A stretch of 64,000 nt of DNA from positions 1 to 64,000 of the forward strand of contig JACTMJ010000003.1 of assembly GCA_014584705.1 (NCBI GenBank). The letters run 5' to 3'. A program made the translations under genes and the position numbers. This document shows, in pieces, positions 37,976-46,031 of the stretch. Within the stretch, counting starts at the first letter, position 1; the number at the start of each line of letters is the position of its first letter. The notes beneath the pieces were generated by a model, which was given only the letters and a program-made list of their open reading frames with translations, did not search any database and had not been told where the DNA came from. This DNA comes from Acidobacteriota bacterium (GTDB lineage: Bacteria; Acidobacteriota; Terriglobia; Bryobacterales; Bryobacteraceae).

Positions 37976-38284
37976 CTATCCGCTCTCACTTCCATTGGCC
38001 GATTCGGGTTCAAAAACCTGTTCCCAAAATCGCTCCATCTCGTTAAAAAGCGCTTCGAGGCCCTCCGCGTCCGCCGAATACAGGCGCTGCTGTGCCATCG
38101 CCCTCACCCGCACCAGACCCGCTTTCCGCAGCGCCGTCAAGTGCTGGGAGACCGCGGGGCGCGTCATGGAAAAGCGGCTGGCGATATCGCCAGCGGACGA
38201 CTCCGTAACGGCCACCATGCGCAGGATCTCTCGCCGGGTGGGGTCCGATACCGCGCGAAGACCACGATCCAGAGAGGTTTGCAT
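37976..38284 (-). CDS. ArsR/SmtB-family transcriptional regulator
   Basis: 102 residues with a winged-helix core: DPTRREILRMVAVTESSAGDIA then FSMTRPAVSQHLTALRKAGLV (recognition helix) and a wing RAMAQQRLYSADAEG. It has no Cys pair for metal sensing, so it more resembles the metal-independent ArsR group. It is the first gene of a unit with a periplasmic cyclophilin, suggesting that its target is that unit. A GTAAG...CTTAC repeat right upstream could be its operator. Confidence 0.9.
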   Translation of the reverse strand: MQTSLDRGLRAVSDPTRREILRMVAVTESSAGDIASRFSMTRPAVSQHLTALRKAGLVRVRAMAQQRLYSADAEGLEALFNEMERFWEQVFEPESANGSESG

Positions 38285-38287
38285 TTT

Positions 38288-38303
38288 GTAAGCTTATTCT
38301 TAC
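38288..38303. promoter_or_regulatory. Possible operator of the ArsR-cyclophilin unit
   Basis: A 16-base imperfect palindrome (GTAAG, 6 bases, CTTAC) starts 4 bases upstream of the arsR-type start codon and within the divergent region shared with ridA. Position fits autoregulation; no experimental basis. Confidence 0.3.
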
Positions 38304-38440
38304 CGTTGTCTGGAATGCAACTGTTACACTTTCTATACAACGGAGTCGAGATTGCCGCGCGAACGTTTGCCGGTAACTCAGCCCTGTGCTGCAATAGTGC
38401 AATAGAGTTACATCCGGCAGTTCGAAGAACCGAGACCACC

Positions 38441-38824
38441 ATGAAGACCATTGTGCAGACCGCTACGGCGCCCCAGGCCATCGGCCCTTATTCGCAGGCC
38501 ACGGCCTCCCAGGGGCTTGTGTTTGTCAGCGGACAGATTCCGCTTCACCCAACCACCGGCGCCCTTCTGGATGGCGGTATTGAAGAGCAAACCCGTCGCG
38601 TGCTGCTGAACCTGAAGGCCGTGCTTGAAGCCGCCGGCAGTTCGCTTGACCTGGTCGTGAAAACGACGGTCTTTCTCAAGAACATGGACGACTTCCCGGC
38701 GATGAATGCGGTCTACGCCGAGTTCTTCGGCTCCAGCCTTCCGGCGCGGGCCACCGTGGAAGTTTCCCGCCTGCCGAGGGACGTTGCGGTCGAGATCGAT
38801 GCCATCGCCGCGCTTCAGGCTTAA
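38441..38824 (+). CDS. ridA: RidA family enamine/imine deaminase
   Basis: 127 residues from ATG 38441, the usual RidA length. Motifs: AIGPYSQA at the N-terminus, LVFVSGQIPLHP, and PARATVEVSRLPRDVAVEI with the catalytic Arg. RidA hydrolyses reactive 2-aminoacrylate-type enamines released by PLP enzymes. A very long open frame runs into it from 36722 but is only a shadow of genes on the other strand. Its stop overlaps the stop of the convergent zinc-ribbon gene (shared TTAA). Confidence 0.95.
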   Translation: MKTIVQTATAPQAIGPYSQATASQGLVFVSGQIPLHPTTGALLDGGIEEQTRRVLLNLKAVLEAAGSSLDLVVKTTVFLKNMDDFPAMNAVYAEFFGSSLPARATVEVSRLPRDVAVEIDAIAALQA

Positions 38825-39579
38825 TGCGGGCGCGGCTCGGCCATTCTGCTTCTCGCTCCCAGCGCTCCTCCAACGCCCGCGCAGGCCGTGAGAAACAGGA
38901 AGAGCAGGAAGAGCGCGATCAGCATCATCACAAAGAGCTTTGAGCCGTCGCTGAACACCTCGCGCATGATCTGCTGCTGTTCGGGGGGCATCCCGCTCGC
39001 GCCGGAGGCGGCCATCACCTGCTCCAGTTGCGCCATCACGCTCCCGCCGGAAAACGAGAAAAACGCAAACTGCATCGCGCCAAATACCAGCACCAGCAGG
39101 AAGAGCAGCAAGCCCGACAACCATCCCAGGCGGAAGCCGTTCAGCATGCCCAGCTTGCACTGCGTCCGCTTCTGATACAGGGAAACCGCGAAGAAGCCGC
39201 CCAGCGCCAGCACCATTGCGGACATCACTAGAGGGTTCACGGGAAATATCCCGGAAAACGCGATCATCGGAAATTCAAAAACGGCAACGAAAAATGCCAG
39301 TTGCACGGCCAGTTTATTGCGCAGATCGATCGGTTCCGGAGGCCCCTGGTAGCCAACGGCAGCCGCGCTCGCATTCGCGGCGGGCGGCGGTGCGGCTGGG
39401 GAGACAGACGCGGTCGGGGGAAACGCCAGGGCGGGTGGCGTTTCCGGCTCGGCCATCTCAAAAACGGGCTTGCCGCAGCGGTGGCAGAAGAGCGCATCCG
39501 CCACCAGGCGCGTCCCGCAGGTACAGAATACCGGGCGAGGCGGTTTTCGCCCTTCCTCCATGGGATCCTCGTCTTCCAT
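38821..39579 (-). CDS. Zinc-ribbon membrane protein, function unknown
   Basis: About 252 residues from ATG 39579 (GGGAG about 14 bases upstream; a GTG at 39603 is also in frame). The N-terminus has a zinc ribbon (C-T-C ... CHRC), then a Pro/Ala linker, then four or so membrane helices with an acidic loop between the third and fourth. Zinc-ribbon-plus-TM proteins of this kind are common, poorly characterised envelope proteins. It converges on ridA. Confidence 0.7.
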   Translation of the reverse strand: MEDEDPMEEGRKPPRPVFCTCGTRLVADALFCHRCGKPVFEMAEPETPPALAFPPTASVSPAAPPPAANASAAAVGYQGPPEPIDLRNKLAVQLAFFVAVFEFPMIAFSGIFPVNPLVMSAMVLALGGFFAVSLYQKRTQCKLGMLNGFRLGWLSGLLLFLLVLVFGAMQFAFFSFSGGSVMAQLEQVMAASGASGMPPEQQQIMREVFSDGSKLFVMMLIALFLLFLFLTACAGVGGALGARSRMAEPRPH

Positions 39580-39741
39580 GGGCAATTGTCGATTCTCCCT
39601 CACACCCTATTGTCGCGTCATTCCCGCGGATTCGGTAGCCGCGTCTCCGTACACCTCGCTCCGCGTCTCCGGGCACTTCGCTCCGCGTCTCCGGGTGCGC
39701 GGGCTGGGGGTCCGTAAGCCGGCCAACCGGGCAAGCCCGCC

Positions 39742-40605
39742 TTAAAGGCCCGCGAGGAAGGTTTTCAATGCAGCCACGGTGTCGGCTTTGCGATCCCGCC
39801 GCACGTTGTGCCCGGCGCCGGGAATATGCACGATCTTCCCTTTGGGCAGCAGCGCCGCCACCTTTTCGTTCTCCGCCCGAACCGCCGCATCGGCATCGGC
39901 TTTGAGGATCAGCGTCGGCGCCGCGATCTTCGGGAAGAGTTCGCCCATCGCCGGACGCGCGCCCACGCTGGCATACGCCGTGTTGGGGTGATGCAGGCGC
40001 TTGGATGGCGCCCAAACCTCGCATTCGCTTTGGCCCCATTGCGGGGAACCCTTCAGGCACTGCGCCACCAGTTCCGCCTCGGTCTTGTTATTCGTAGCCA
40101 GAATCCGTGCCCGCCGCTGCTCCCTGTCTCCTCCCGCACCGGTCCGTCGCGGGCCGAGAAACGGATCTTCGAGAACAATCGCGCGCGGCACTTCCGGGTA
40201 TTTCGCCGCGAACCACGCGGCGGATGCGCTGCCCATGGAATGTCCCATCACGATCGGCTTCATTAGCTTCAATTCGCGAATCAGCGCCGCCAGATCTTCG
40301 GCCTGTGCATCGGCCGGGTCGTTCATGCCCGGAGGGTCGGAAAGCCCGTGCCCGCGCGCGTCGAACATCACGATGTCATAGTCGGCGCTGAACTCTTTCG
40401 CGAAGTTCGTCCAGCAAAGTCCATCGTCGGAAGAGCCGTGCGCCATCACCATCGCCGGTTTTGTGCCGCCGGTTTGCCAGTAGTGGATGCGGATGCCGTT
40501 GGCGATCACGAAGCCGTCGCTCCATCCGGCGGGCACGGGCGGAGCGGCGATCAAGGCGGAAAGCGGCAGGCTCCCGAGCAGCGAGAGGAATACATTGCGG
40601 CGCAT
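39742..40605 (-). CDS. Exported alpha/beta hydrolase
   Basis: 287 residues from ATG 40605 (GAGGAGA upstream), with a signal peptide ending near LIAAP. Alpha/beta-hydrolase landmarks: HGSSDDGLCW (oxyanion), nucleophile elbow GHSMGSA, acid D in LILKADADAAV, and base H in IPGAGHNV. A cap domain lies between. Likely an esterase, lipase or lactonase in the periplasm; substrate unknown. A frame extends 10 codons upstream but the signal peptide begins at the chosen ATG. Confidence 0.85.
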   Translation of the reverse strand: MRRNVFLSLLGSLPLSALIAAPPVPAGWSDGFVIANGIRIHYWQTGGTKPAMVMAHGSSDDGLCWTNFAKEFSADYDIVMFDARGHGLSDPPGMNDPADAQAEDLAALIRELKLMKPIVMGHSMGSASAAWFAAKYPEVPRAIVLEDPFLGPRRTGAGGDREQRRARILATNNKTEAELVAQCLKGSPQWGQSECEVWAPSKRLHHPNTAYASVGARPAMGELFPKIAAPTLILKADADAAVRAENEKVAALLPKGKIVHIPGAGHNVRRDRKADTVAALKTFLAGL

Positions 40606-40737
40606 CGCATCTCCTCGGCCCATCCGGCATTTCAATTTCCGGTGCGGGCGTTCTGCCCGCTATTCTGTCACGCTTTGCCGGGAATCCAATGGGCGATTTC
40701 GCGATAAGATCGGAGCCTGCGGAGGTGCGGATCCATC

Positions 40738-41649
40738 ATGCCGGAACTGCTTCATCGGCGGCGTCTGTTGCGGGGGGCGATATTAGGCGCGGCAATGCTT
40801 CCAGGCGCTTCCACCGCACCGCTCGGTGCCGCTCCGGTTCAGCGTCGGCAGGGCACGCGGATCCGGATCGGCCTCAACTCTTACTCCTTCAACGTTCCTC
40901 TGCGCGCCGGAGAATTGTCGCTGATGGACCTGGCCGATTTCTGCGCCATCCATCGCCTCGATTGCCTCGATGCCACCGGCTACTACTTCCCCGGATACCC
41001 AGGCGTGCCGCCGGACAGTTTTCTGGCGGAACTGAAACGCCGCGCGTTCGTCAATGGCGTCACCATCAACGGCACCGGCGTCCGCAACGATTTCGCTCTG
41101 AGCGATGCCGCGCGTCGTGCCGCGGACCTGCAATTGGTGAAGAACTGGATCGTCGTCGCCGGGAAGCTCGGCGCTTCCGTGATTCGCGTCTTCTCCGGCA
41201 GCCGCGTGCCCGAGGGGTACAGCTTTAGCCAGACCCTCGAATGGATGGCGCCCCTGCTCCGAGAGTGTGCGCAAGCGGGCAAAGAGCACGGCGTCCTGAT
41301 CGGCCTCCAAAATCATAACGATTTTCTGAAGACCGCGGAGGAGACGATCCGGTTGGTCGAGGCCGTCGATTCCGAATGGCTGGGTGTCATCCTCGACGTC
41401 GGCAGCCTGCGCATGGCGGACCCTTACAAGGAGATCGCCAAGTTGCTGCCGTATGCCATCTCCTGGCAGCTCAAAGAGACCGTTTGGATCGGCGGCAAGG
41501 AAGTGCCAACCGATCTCCGCAAGCTGAAGGCGATCATCGAGACGGGCGGCTACCGGGGCTTTGTCCCCATCGAAACGCTCGGGCAAGGTGACCCCCGCGT
41601 GAAAGTGGCAAAATTCGCCAGGGAAGTCCACGCAGCTTTCGGAACGTAG
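40738..41649 (+). CDS. Tat-exported sugar phosphate isomerase/epimerase-like protein
   Basis: 303 residues. The N-terminus has a twin-arginine-like signal (RRRLLRGAILGAAML). The body is an AP-endonuclease-2/xylose-isomerase-like TIM barrel (IGLNSYSFNVPL, VIRVFSGSR, LIGLQNHNDFL, WLGVILDVGSLRM, ISWQLKETVW), with His, Asp and Glu as likely metal ligands. Family members isomerise or epimerise sugars or inositols. It leads a run of three same-strand genes, all with secretion signals; 9 bases separate it from the next. Confidence 0.85.
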   Translation: MPELLHRRRLLRGAILGAAMLPGASTAPLGAAPVQRRQGTRIRIGLNSYSFNVPLRAGELSLMDLADFCAIHRLDCLDATGYYFPGYPGVPPDSFLAELKRRAFVNGVTINGTGVRNDFALSDAARRAADLQLVKNWIVVAGKLGASVIRVFSGSRVPEGYSFSQTLEWMAPLLRECAQAGKEHGVLIGLQNHNDFLKTAEETIRLVEAVDSEWLGVILDVGSLRMADPYKEIAKLLPYAISWQLKETVWIGGKEVPTDLRKLKAIIETGGYRGFVPIETLGQGDPRVKVAKFAREVHAAFGT

Positions 41650-41658
41650 AGGCAAACG

Positions 41659-43020
41659 ATGTCCATTGAGCGACGCTCCTTCCTTGCCGCCTGCGCGGCT
41701 CCGCTCGCCGTCTCCCGGGTCCGCGCGCAAGGCTCCGGCGCCCTTTACCGCAGCCTCTTGCACGCAATTGACCGCATCGCCCTCGTCGATACTCATGAGC
41801 ATCTGATCGCCGAAAAAGACCGCCTGAATGCACCGCGAGATCCCTTCCTGCTGGTGAGCCATTACCTCATCAACGATCTGGTCTCCGCCGGTCTCCCCGG
41901 TGCCGATGCGGCCCGGCTGAATGACGCCGGCATCCCCCTCGAAACTCGATTCGCGCTCTTCGAACCGTGGTGGAGAGTGGCCCGCTTCACCGGATATGCC
42001 GAAGCCTTCCGCATCGCCCTGCGCGACCTTTATGGGGTCGAAGAAGTTTCCCTTCGCGGCTTCGAAAACGTCCAGGAACAGATGCTGAAGTTGCGGACCG
42101 GCTTCTACAAGCTGGTCTTGCGGGATCGCGCCAACATCGCCTACTCCGTCCTCGACGACTACTGGAATGGGGAACCGGTCCGCCCCGATCCCGACTTGTT
42201 CGTTCTCGCGCGCAAGTTCGATTGGTTCGTCGCCCCGAGATCCCGCCGCGACCTCACCCGCATGGAAGAGGTTACGGGCATCGCGGTGACCACGCTCGAA
42301 GGCCTCAAGCGTGCTCTTGAGAAGCGGATCGAGCAAAACCTCGCCGTCGGCATGGTCACCATCAAGAGCACCATCGCCTACCAGCGCTCCCTCGAATTCA
42401 TTCCCGCAAGCGAAGCCGACGCGGCCCGCGCGTTTCAAGTGCTTGCCGCCCGCGAAGATCCGCCCCCGTCGGGTCCGCGCGAAGCGGTGGATCGCCCGCT
42501 GCGCGCGCTCGAAGACCACATGTTCCACCATCTCCTCGATCTCGCCGCCCAGCACCGCCTGCCCGTTCAGGTCCACACCGGCATCCAGGCCGGTAACGCC
42601 AACCACCTTCCGAACAGCCGGCCGTCTCTCCTCACTCAGACCATCCGCATGCACCCCGCCGTGCCTTTTGATCTTTTTCATGTGGGCTATCCGTGGACGG
42701 GAGAGGTGATCGCACTGGCGAAGATGTTCCCCCAGGTTCACGCGGATTTCTGCTGGGCCTGGGTGCTCTCGCCCGCTCACGCCCGGCGCGCTCTCGCCGA
42801 GATGCTCGACGCCGTTCCGTTCAACAAGATCATGGGCTTCGGCGGCGATTATCGCTATGTGGAATTGACCTACGGCCACGCCCGCATGGCACGCGTGAAT
42901 ATCGCCCGCGTCCTCGGCGAAATGGTGGAAGCCCACATCCTGCTGGAGGCCGACGCGCTCGAAATCGCGGAAGCGATTCTTGCGAAGAACCCGGCGCGCC
43001 TCTTTCCGAAGCGGGGCTGA
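41659..43020 (+). CDS. Tat-exported amidohydrolase-superfamily protein
   Basis: 453 residues, GAGG just upstream of the ATG. The signal region ERRSFLAACAAPLAVS is Tat-like. The TIM barrel shows the H-x-H metal pair in LVDTHEHLI (H46, H48), then VQVHTG, FHVGYPW and GFGGDYRY, which supply the later His/Asp ligands. Overall layout resembles uronate-isomerase-like or aminocarboxymuconate-semialdehyde-like amidohydrolases, without a firm subfamily. It follows the isomerase-like gene closely, so they are probably co-transcribed. Confidence 0.85.
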   Translation: MSIERRSFLAACAAPLAVSRVRAQGSGALYRSLLHAIDRIALVDTHEHLIAEKDRLNAPRDPFLLVSHYLINDLVSAGLPGADAARLNDAGIPLETRFALFEPWWRVARFTGYAEAFRIALRDLYGVEEVSLRGFENVQEQMLKLRTGFYKLVLRDRANIAYSVLDDYWNGEPVRPDPDLFVLARKFDWFVAPRSRRDLTRMEEVTGIAVTTLEGLKRALEKRIEQNLAVGMVTIKSTIAYQRSLEFIPASEADAARAFQVLAAREDPPPSGPREAVDRPLRALEDHMFHHLLDLAAQHRLPVQVHTGIQAGNANHLPNSRPSLLTQTIRMHPAVPFDLFHVGYPWTGEVIALAKMFPQVHADFCWAWVLSPAHARRALAEMLDAVPFNKIMGFGGDYRYVELTYGHARMARVNIARVLGEMVEAHILLEADALEIAEAILAKNPARLFPKRG

Positions 43021-43184
43021 ACGGGCCGCGGGTCTCGAAGATCCGCCGCCGCCAGTTGCCAATCGGCGCGCGGCATACCCGCAACGGCGGCGCAGCCGCC
43101 GCGCCGCAACCCAACCAGAGTTCGGGAGCGAGAGTGCGCTTGCGATATGCTGATGGCGTCCCGTTTCCGGAGGATCGAAGTTCC

Positions 43185-44714
43185 ATGCAGTCATCCATCA
43201 TGAACTCAAGCAAACCCCTCTCGCGCCGGCGAGACTTCCTCCGTGCCGCCGCGGCCGGTGCGATGGCCCTCGCCTCCATGCCAGCCCGGTCACAAGCCGC
43301 GAAGCGCCCTAACATCCTCTTCTTCATCGCCGACGATTGGGGACGCAACCATGCCAGCTACTTTGGCGCGAAGTGGATCAACACTCCCGCCTTCGATCGG
43401 GTAGCCCGGGAAGGGGTCGTCTTCTCGAACTGCTTTACCTCGAATCCGAAGTGCTGCCCCTCGCGCGCCACAATCCTGATGGGACGCAACACCTGGCAAA
43501 CCAAGGAAACGGTGAACCACGGCTCGATTTTTCCCAATGAGTTCGCGGTCTACCCCGATGTTCTGGAGAAAGCCGGCTACTTCGTCGGGCTCACCGGTAA
43601 AGGCTGGGGACCCGGCGATTTTACCTCCACCGGATGGCCGCATAACCCCGCCGGCAAGGAGTATCAAAAGCGCACCCTGAAACCGCCCTACCAGGGAATC
43701 TCCTCTCGCGACTACGCCGGTAATTTCGGCGACTTTCTCGCCGAACGCCCCGCCAACACGCCGTTCTGCTTCTGGATGGGGCCCACCGAACCGCACCGCG
43801 TCTATGAGCAAGGCTCCGGCCTGCGCGCCGGCAAGAATCTCGCCGACGTGACGGTGCCGAAGTACTGGCCCGACAATAAGGCCATTCGAAGCGACCTTCT
43901 CGATTACGCACTTGAGGTGGAATGGGTAGATCGCCACCTCGGCCTGGCGCTACGGAAACTCGAAGAGATCGGCGAACTCGACAATACCCTCATCGTCGTT
44001 ACCTCCGATCACGGCATGCCCTTCCCCCGCGTGAAAGGCCAGATCTATGAGGATGCGTTCCACATCACCATGGCCGCTCGCTGGGGTTCCCAGGTCAAGG
44101 CGGGCCGGATGGTGGACGATTTCATTAACTTCCGTGACCTCGCGCCCACGTTCTGCGAAGTGGCCGGGGTGCCGGTGGCTCCCACCATGACCGGCAAGAG
44201 TTTCCTCGACGTCCTCAAGTCCCCGAAATCCGGCATCGTGGACCCTTCGCGCGATGTGATGCTCATCGGCAAGGAGCGGCACGATCTTGGCCGCCCGAAC
44301 GACTGGGGCTATCCCGTTCGCGCCATCCGTACCCGCGATTTCCTGTATGTGCGGAATTACCATCCCGAGCGCTGGCCCGCCGGAAACCCCGAAACCGGCT
44401 ACCGGAATGTGGATGCGAGCCCCACGAAGGACTTCCTGCTCAACAGCTTTGACGAGTATTACCGGCTCTCCTTCGGCAAGCGCCCGGCCGAGGAACTCTA
44501 CCACGTCTCCGAAGATCCCGAATGTCTCCGGAACCTCGCCGAAGACCTTCAGTTCGCGCAAACCAAGCGCGAATTGCAGGACCGCATGAACCGTATGCTG
44601 CGAGAAGAAGCGGATCCGCGCGCGCTCGGCCACGAGGAATACTTCGAAACCATCCGCTACACCAGCGGGCGCAAGCACGCGTACGACACCTGGCTCAAGA
44701 ACAGCGTCCCGTAA
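43185..44714 (+). CDS. Tat-exported sulfatase (FGly, Cys-type)
   Basis: 509 residues from ATG 43185 with GGAGG 11 bases upstream (a second ATG lies at 43200). Tat-like start SRRRDFLRAAAAGAMALAS. The sulfatase signature CCPSR (C-x-P-S-R, first Cys becomes formylglycine) lies in NPKCCPSRATILMGRNTW; metal ligands appear in FFIADDWG and VVTSDHGMPF. Needs a sulfatase-maturating enzyme from elsewhere. Acts on sulfate esters, possibly sulfated polysaccharides. It is third in the same-strand run after the isomerase- and amidohydrolase-type genes, separated by 164 bases. Confidence 0.93.
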   Translation: MQSSIMNSSKPLSRRRDFLRAAAAGAMALASMPARSQAAKRPNILFFIADDWGRNHASYFGAKWINTPAFDRVAREGVVFSNCFTSNPKCCPSRATILMGRNTWQTKETVNHGSIFPNEFAVYPDVLEKAGYFVGLTGKGWGPGDFTSTGWPHNPAGKEYQKRTLKPPYQGISSRDYAGNFGDFLAERPANTPFCFWMGPTEPHRVYEQGSGLRAGKNLADVTVPKYWPDNKAIRSDLLDYALEVEWVDRHLGLALRKLEEIGELDNTLIVVTSDHGMPFPRVKGQIYEDAFHITMAARWGSQVKAGRMVDDFINFRDLAPTFCEVAGVPVAPTMTGKSFLDVLKSPKSGIVDPSRDVMLIGKERHDLGRPNDWGYPVRAIRTRDFLYVRNYHPERWPAGNPETGYRNVDASPTKDFLLNSFDEYYRLSFGKRPAEELYHVSEDPECLRNLAEDLQFAQTKRELQDRMNRMLREEADPRALGHEEYFETIRYTSGRKHAYDTWLKNSVP

Positions 44715-44727
44715 CCCGAAAATTCGA

Positions 44728-45798
44728 TCACGCGGTTTCCTGGGCCAGGGACGCCGCCTCCCGATGGGCCAGCAGGTAGCTGCTCAGAGAGCGTGTGCCC
44801 ACGCGCGGAGCGATGGCATCCGCGCGGGACGCGCGGAACGCAAATTCCCGCAAATTGGCCTTGCGGGGATTGAACGGCCGCGTAAGCCCGCTCGTGAGCC
44901 GTTGCAGGACCGCCGGCATCCGGTACGGTTTCGGCGTAACGCCCGCGTATCCGGACACCATCTCCGAGAGTTCCCGCCGGGTTAGGATGTCGGGGCCGCC
45001 CGCCTCCACAACCTCGGGCCCTTGAATGAGGTGCTCAAAGCAGATCTGCGCCGCATCCGCCGGATGAATCGGATTGGTTCGCGAATGATTGTCGCCGAAA
45101 ATCGGCCGATACCCTTCCCGTGCGTTGCTGATGAGGGCGTCCGGCGTGGCATGAATCCCCGCGAAGCGCAGGATGGTAAACTCCAGCCCCGAGTCCCGCA
45201 AGGCATTCTCAAAACGGCGATGCGCGCGCACAAATGCGGAGTTCTCCGAATACTTCGTTCCATAAACGGACACGTAGACGAAGCGCCGCACCTTCGCCTC
45301 CACCGCTTCGTCCAGCAAGTGGCGGTTGGCATCGAAATCGAGATGCGTGAACCCGCGTTTCTCCGGGACGCGGGGATCCAGGCTTCCGCCCAGGCAGGAA
45401 ATCACCACCTCGGCGCCTTGGCAAATACCCCGGATGGCGTCCCGGTCCATCGCGTCTCTCAGCCAGAGTTCGTCCGCCAGCAGGCTCACTTTCGGCGCAC
45501 GCCACCGGCTCTTTGAAAGACTGCGCACCCAATAGCCCGCGTCTTTGGCAAGGCCCAACAGCGGATACCCGATCGCGCCGCTCGCCCCGGCAATCAGGAT
45601 CCGCTTCTGCTTCGGCGGCTCTTCCTGCGCGGCTCGCAACATCTCCTCAAGCGATATCTCGGATTCCCCGGCCGTTTCCAAAGGGGCGGGGGCGAGGCTC
45701 GCTTCGGTAACCTTCTCAACAACCGGCTCGCTGACGATCTTGAGAAGAGGCGTTCGCTCCGTCACCCTTGGCCTCAGATCTACCAGGTACCTTGGCAT
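44728..45798 (-). CDS. NAD(P)-binding atypical SDR / NmrA-like protein
   Basis: 356 residues. An unusual ~65-residue charged N-terminal extension precedes the Rossmann motif LIAGASGAIGYPLLG (about 68-82). YVSVYGTKYSENSAFV and a substrate-binding C-terminal region follow, as in atypical SDRs (NmrA/complex I NDUFA9-like) that often lack a full catalytic triad. Function is not clear; such proteins can be redox sensors or flavin/quinone assembly factors. It converges on the sulfatase gene with 13 bases between stops. Confidence 0.8.
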   Translation of the reverse strand: MPRYLVDLRPRVTERTPLLKIVSEPVVEKVTEASLAPAPLETAGESEISLEEMLRAAQEEPPKQKRILIAGASGAIGYPLLGLAKDAGYWVRSLSKSRWRAPKVSLLADELWLRDAMDRDAIRGICQGAEVVISCLGGSLDPRVPEKRGFTHLDFDANRHLLDEAVEAKVRRFVYVSVYGTKYSENSAFVRAHRRFENALRDSGLEFTILRFAGIHATPDALISNAREGYRPIFGDNHSRTNPIHPADAAQICFEHLIQGPEVVEAGGPDILTRRELSEMVSGYAGVTPKPYRMPAVLQRLTSGLTRPFNPRKANLREFAFRASRADAIAPRVGTRSLSSYLLAHREAASLAQETA

Positions 45799-46031
45799 GA
45801 ATCGCTCCTCCGTCCCAAATTCTCTTCTCCGGTTGCGACGAGCCTACCAGGAGAGCGCGGGCACGTCCAAACTCCTGGTTTCACACGGCCTGCCGCTCCA
45901 GTGACCGCCGTGCCGTCCTCTCGTTGCGCTCCGCAACAAGTGTGACATCCACGTCCACTTGTAGGATTCATCTCATTCTGTATCAATTTTTCCCTGAAGG
46001 AAATAGTCTTTGAGGTTCAGGACGATTAGTA

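Noticed and set aside
36722..38824. A 700-residue forward open frame ending in ridA
   Set aside because: Only the last 127 residues are coding-like (RidA, ATG 38441). The rest is antisense to the cyclophilin and ArsR-type genes and has shadow-like composition.
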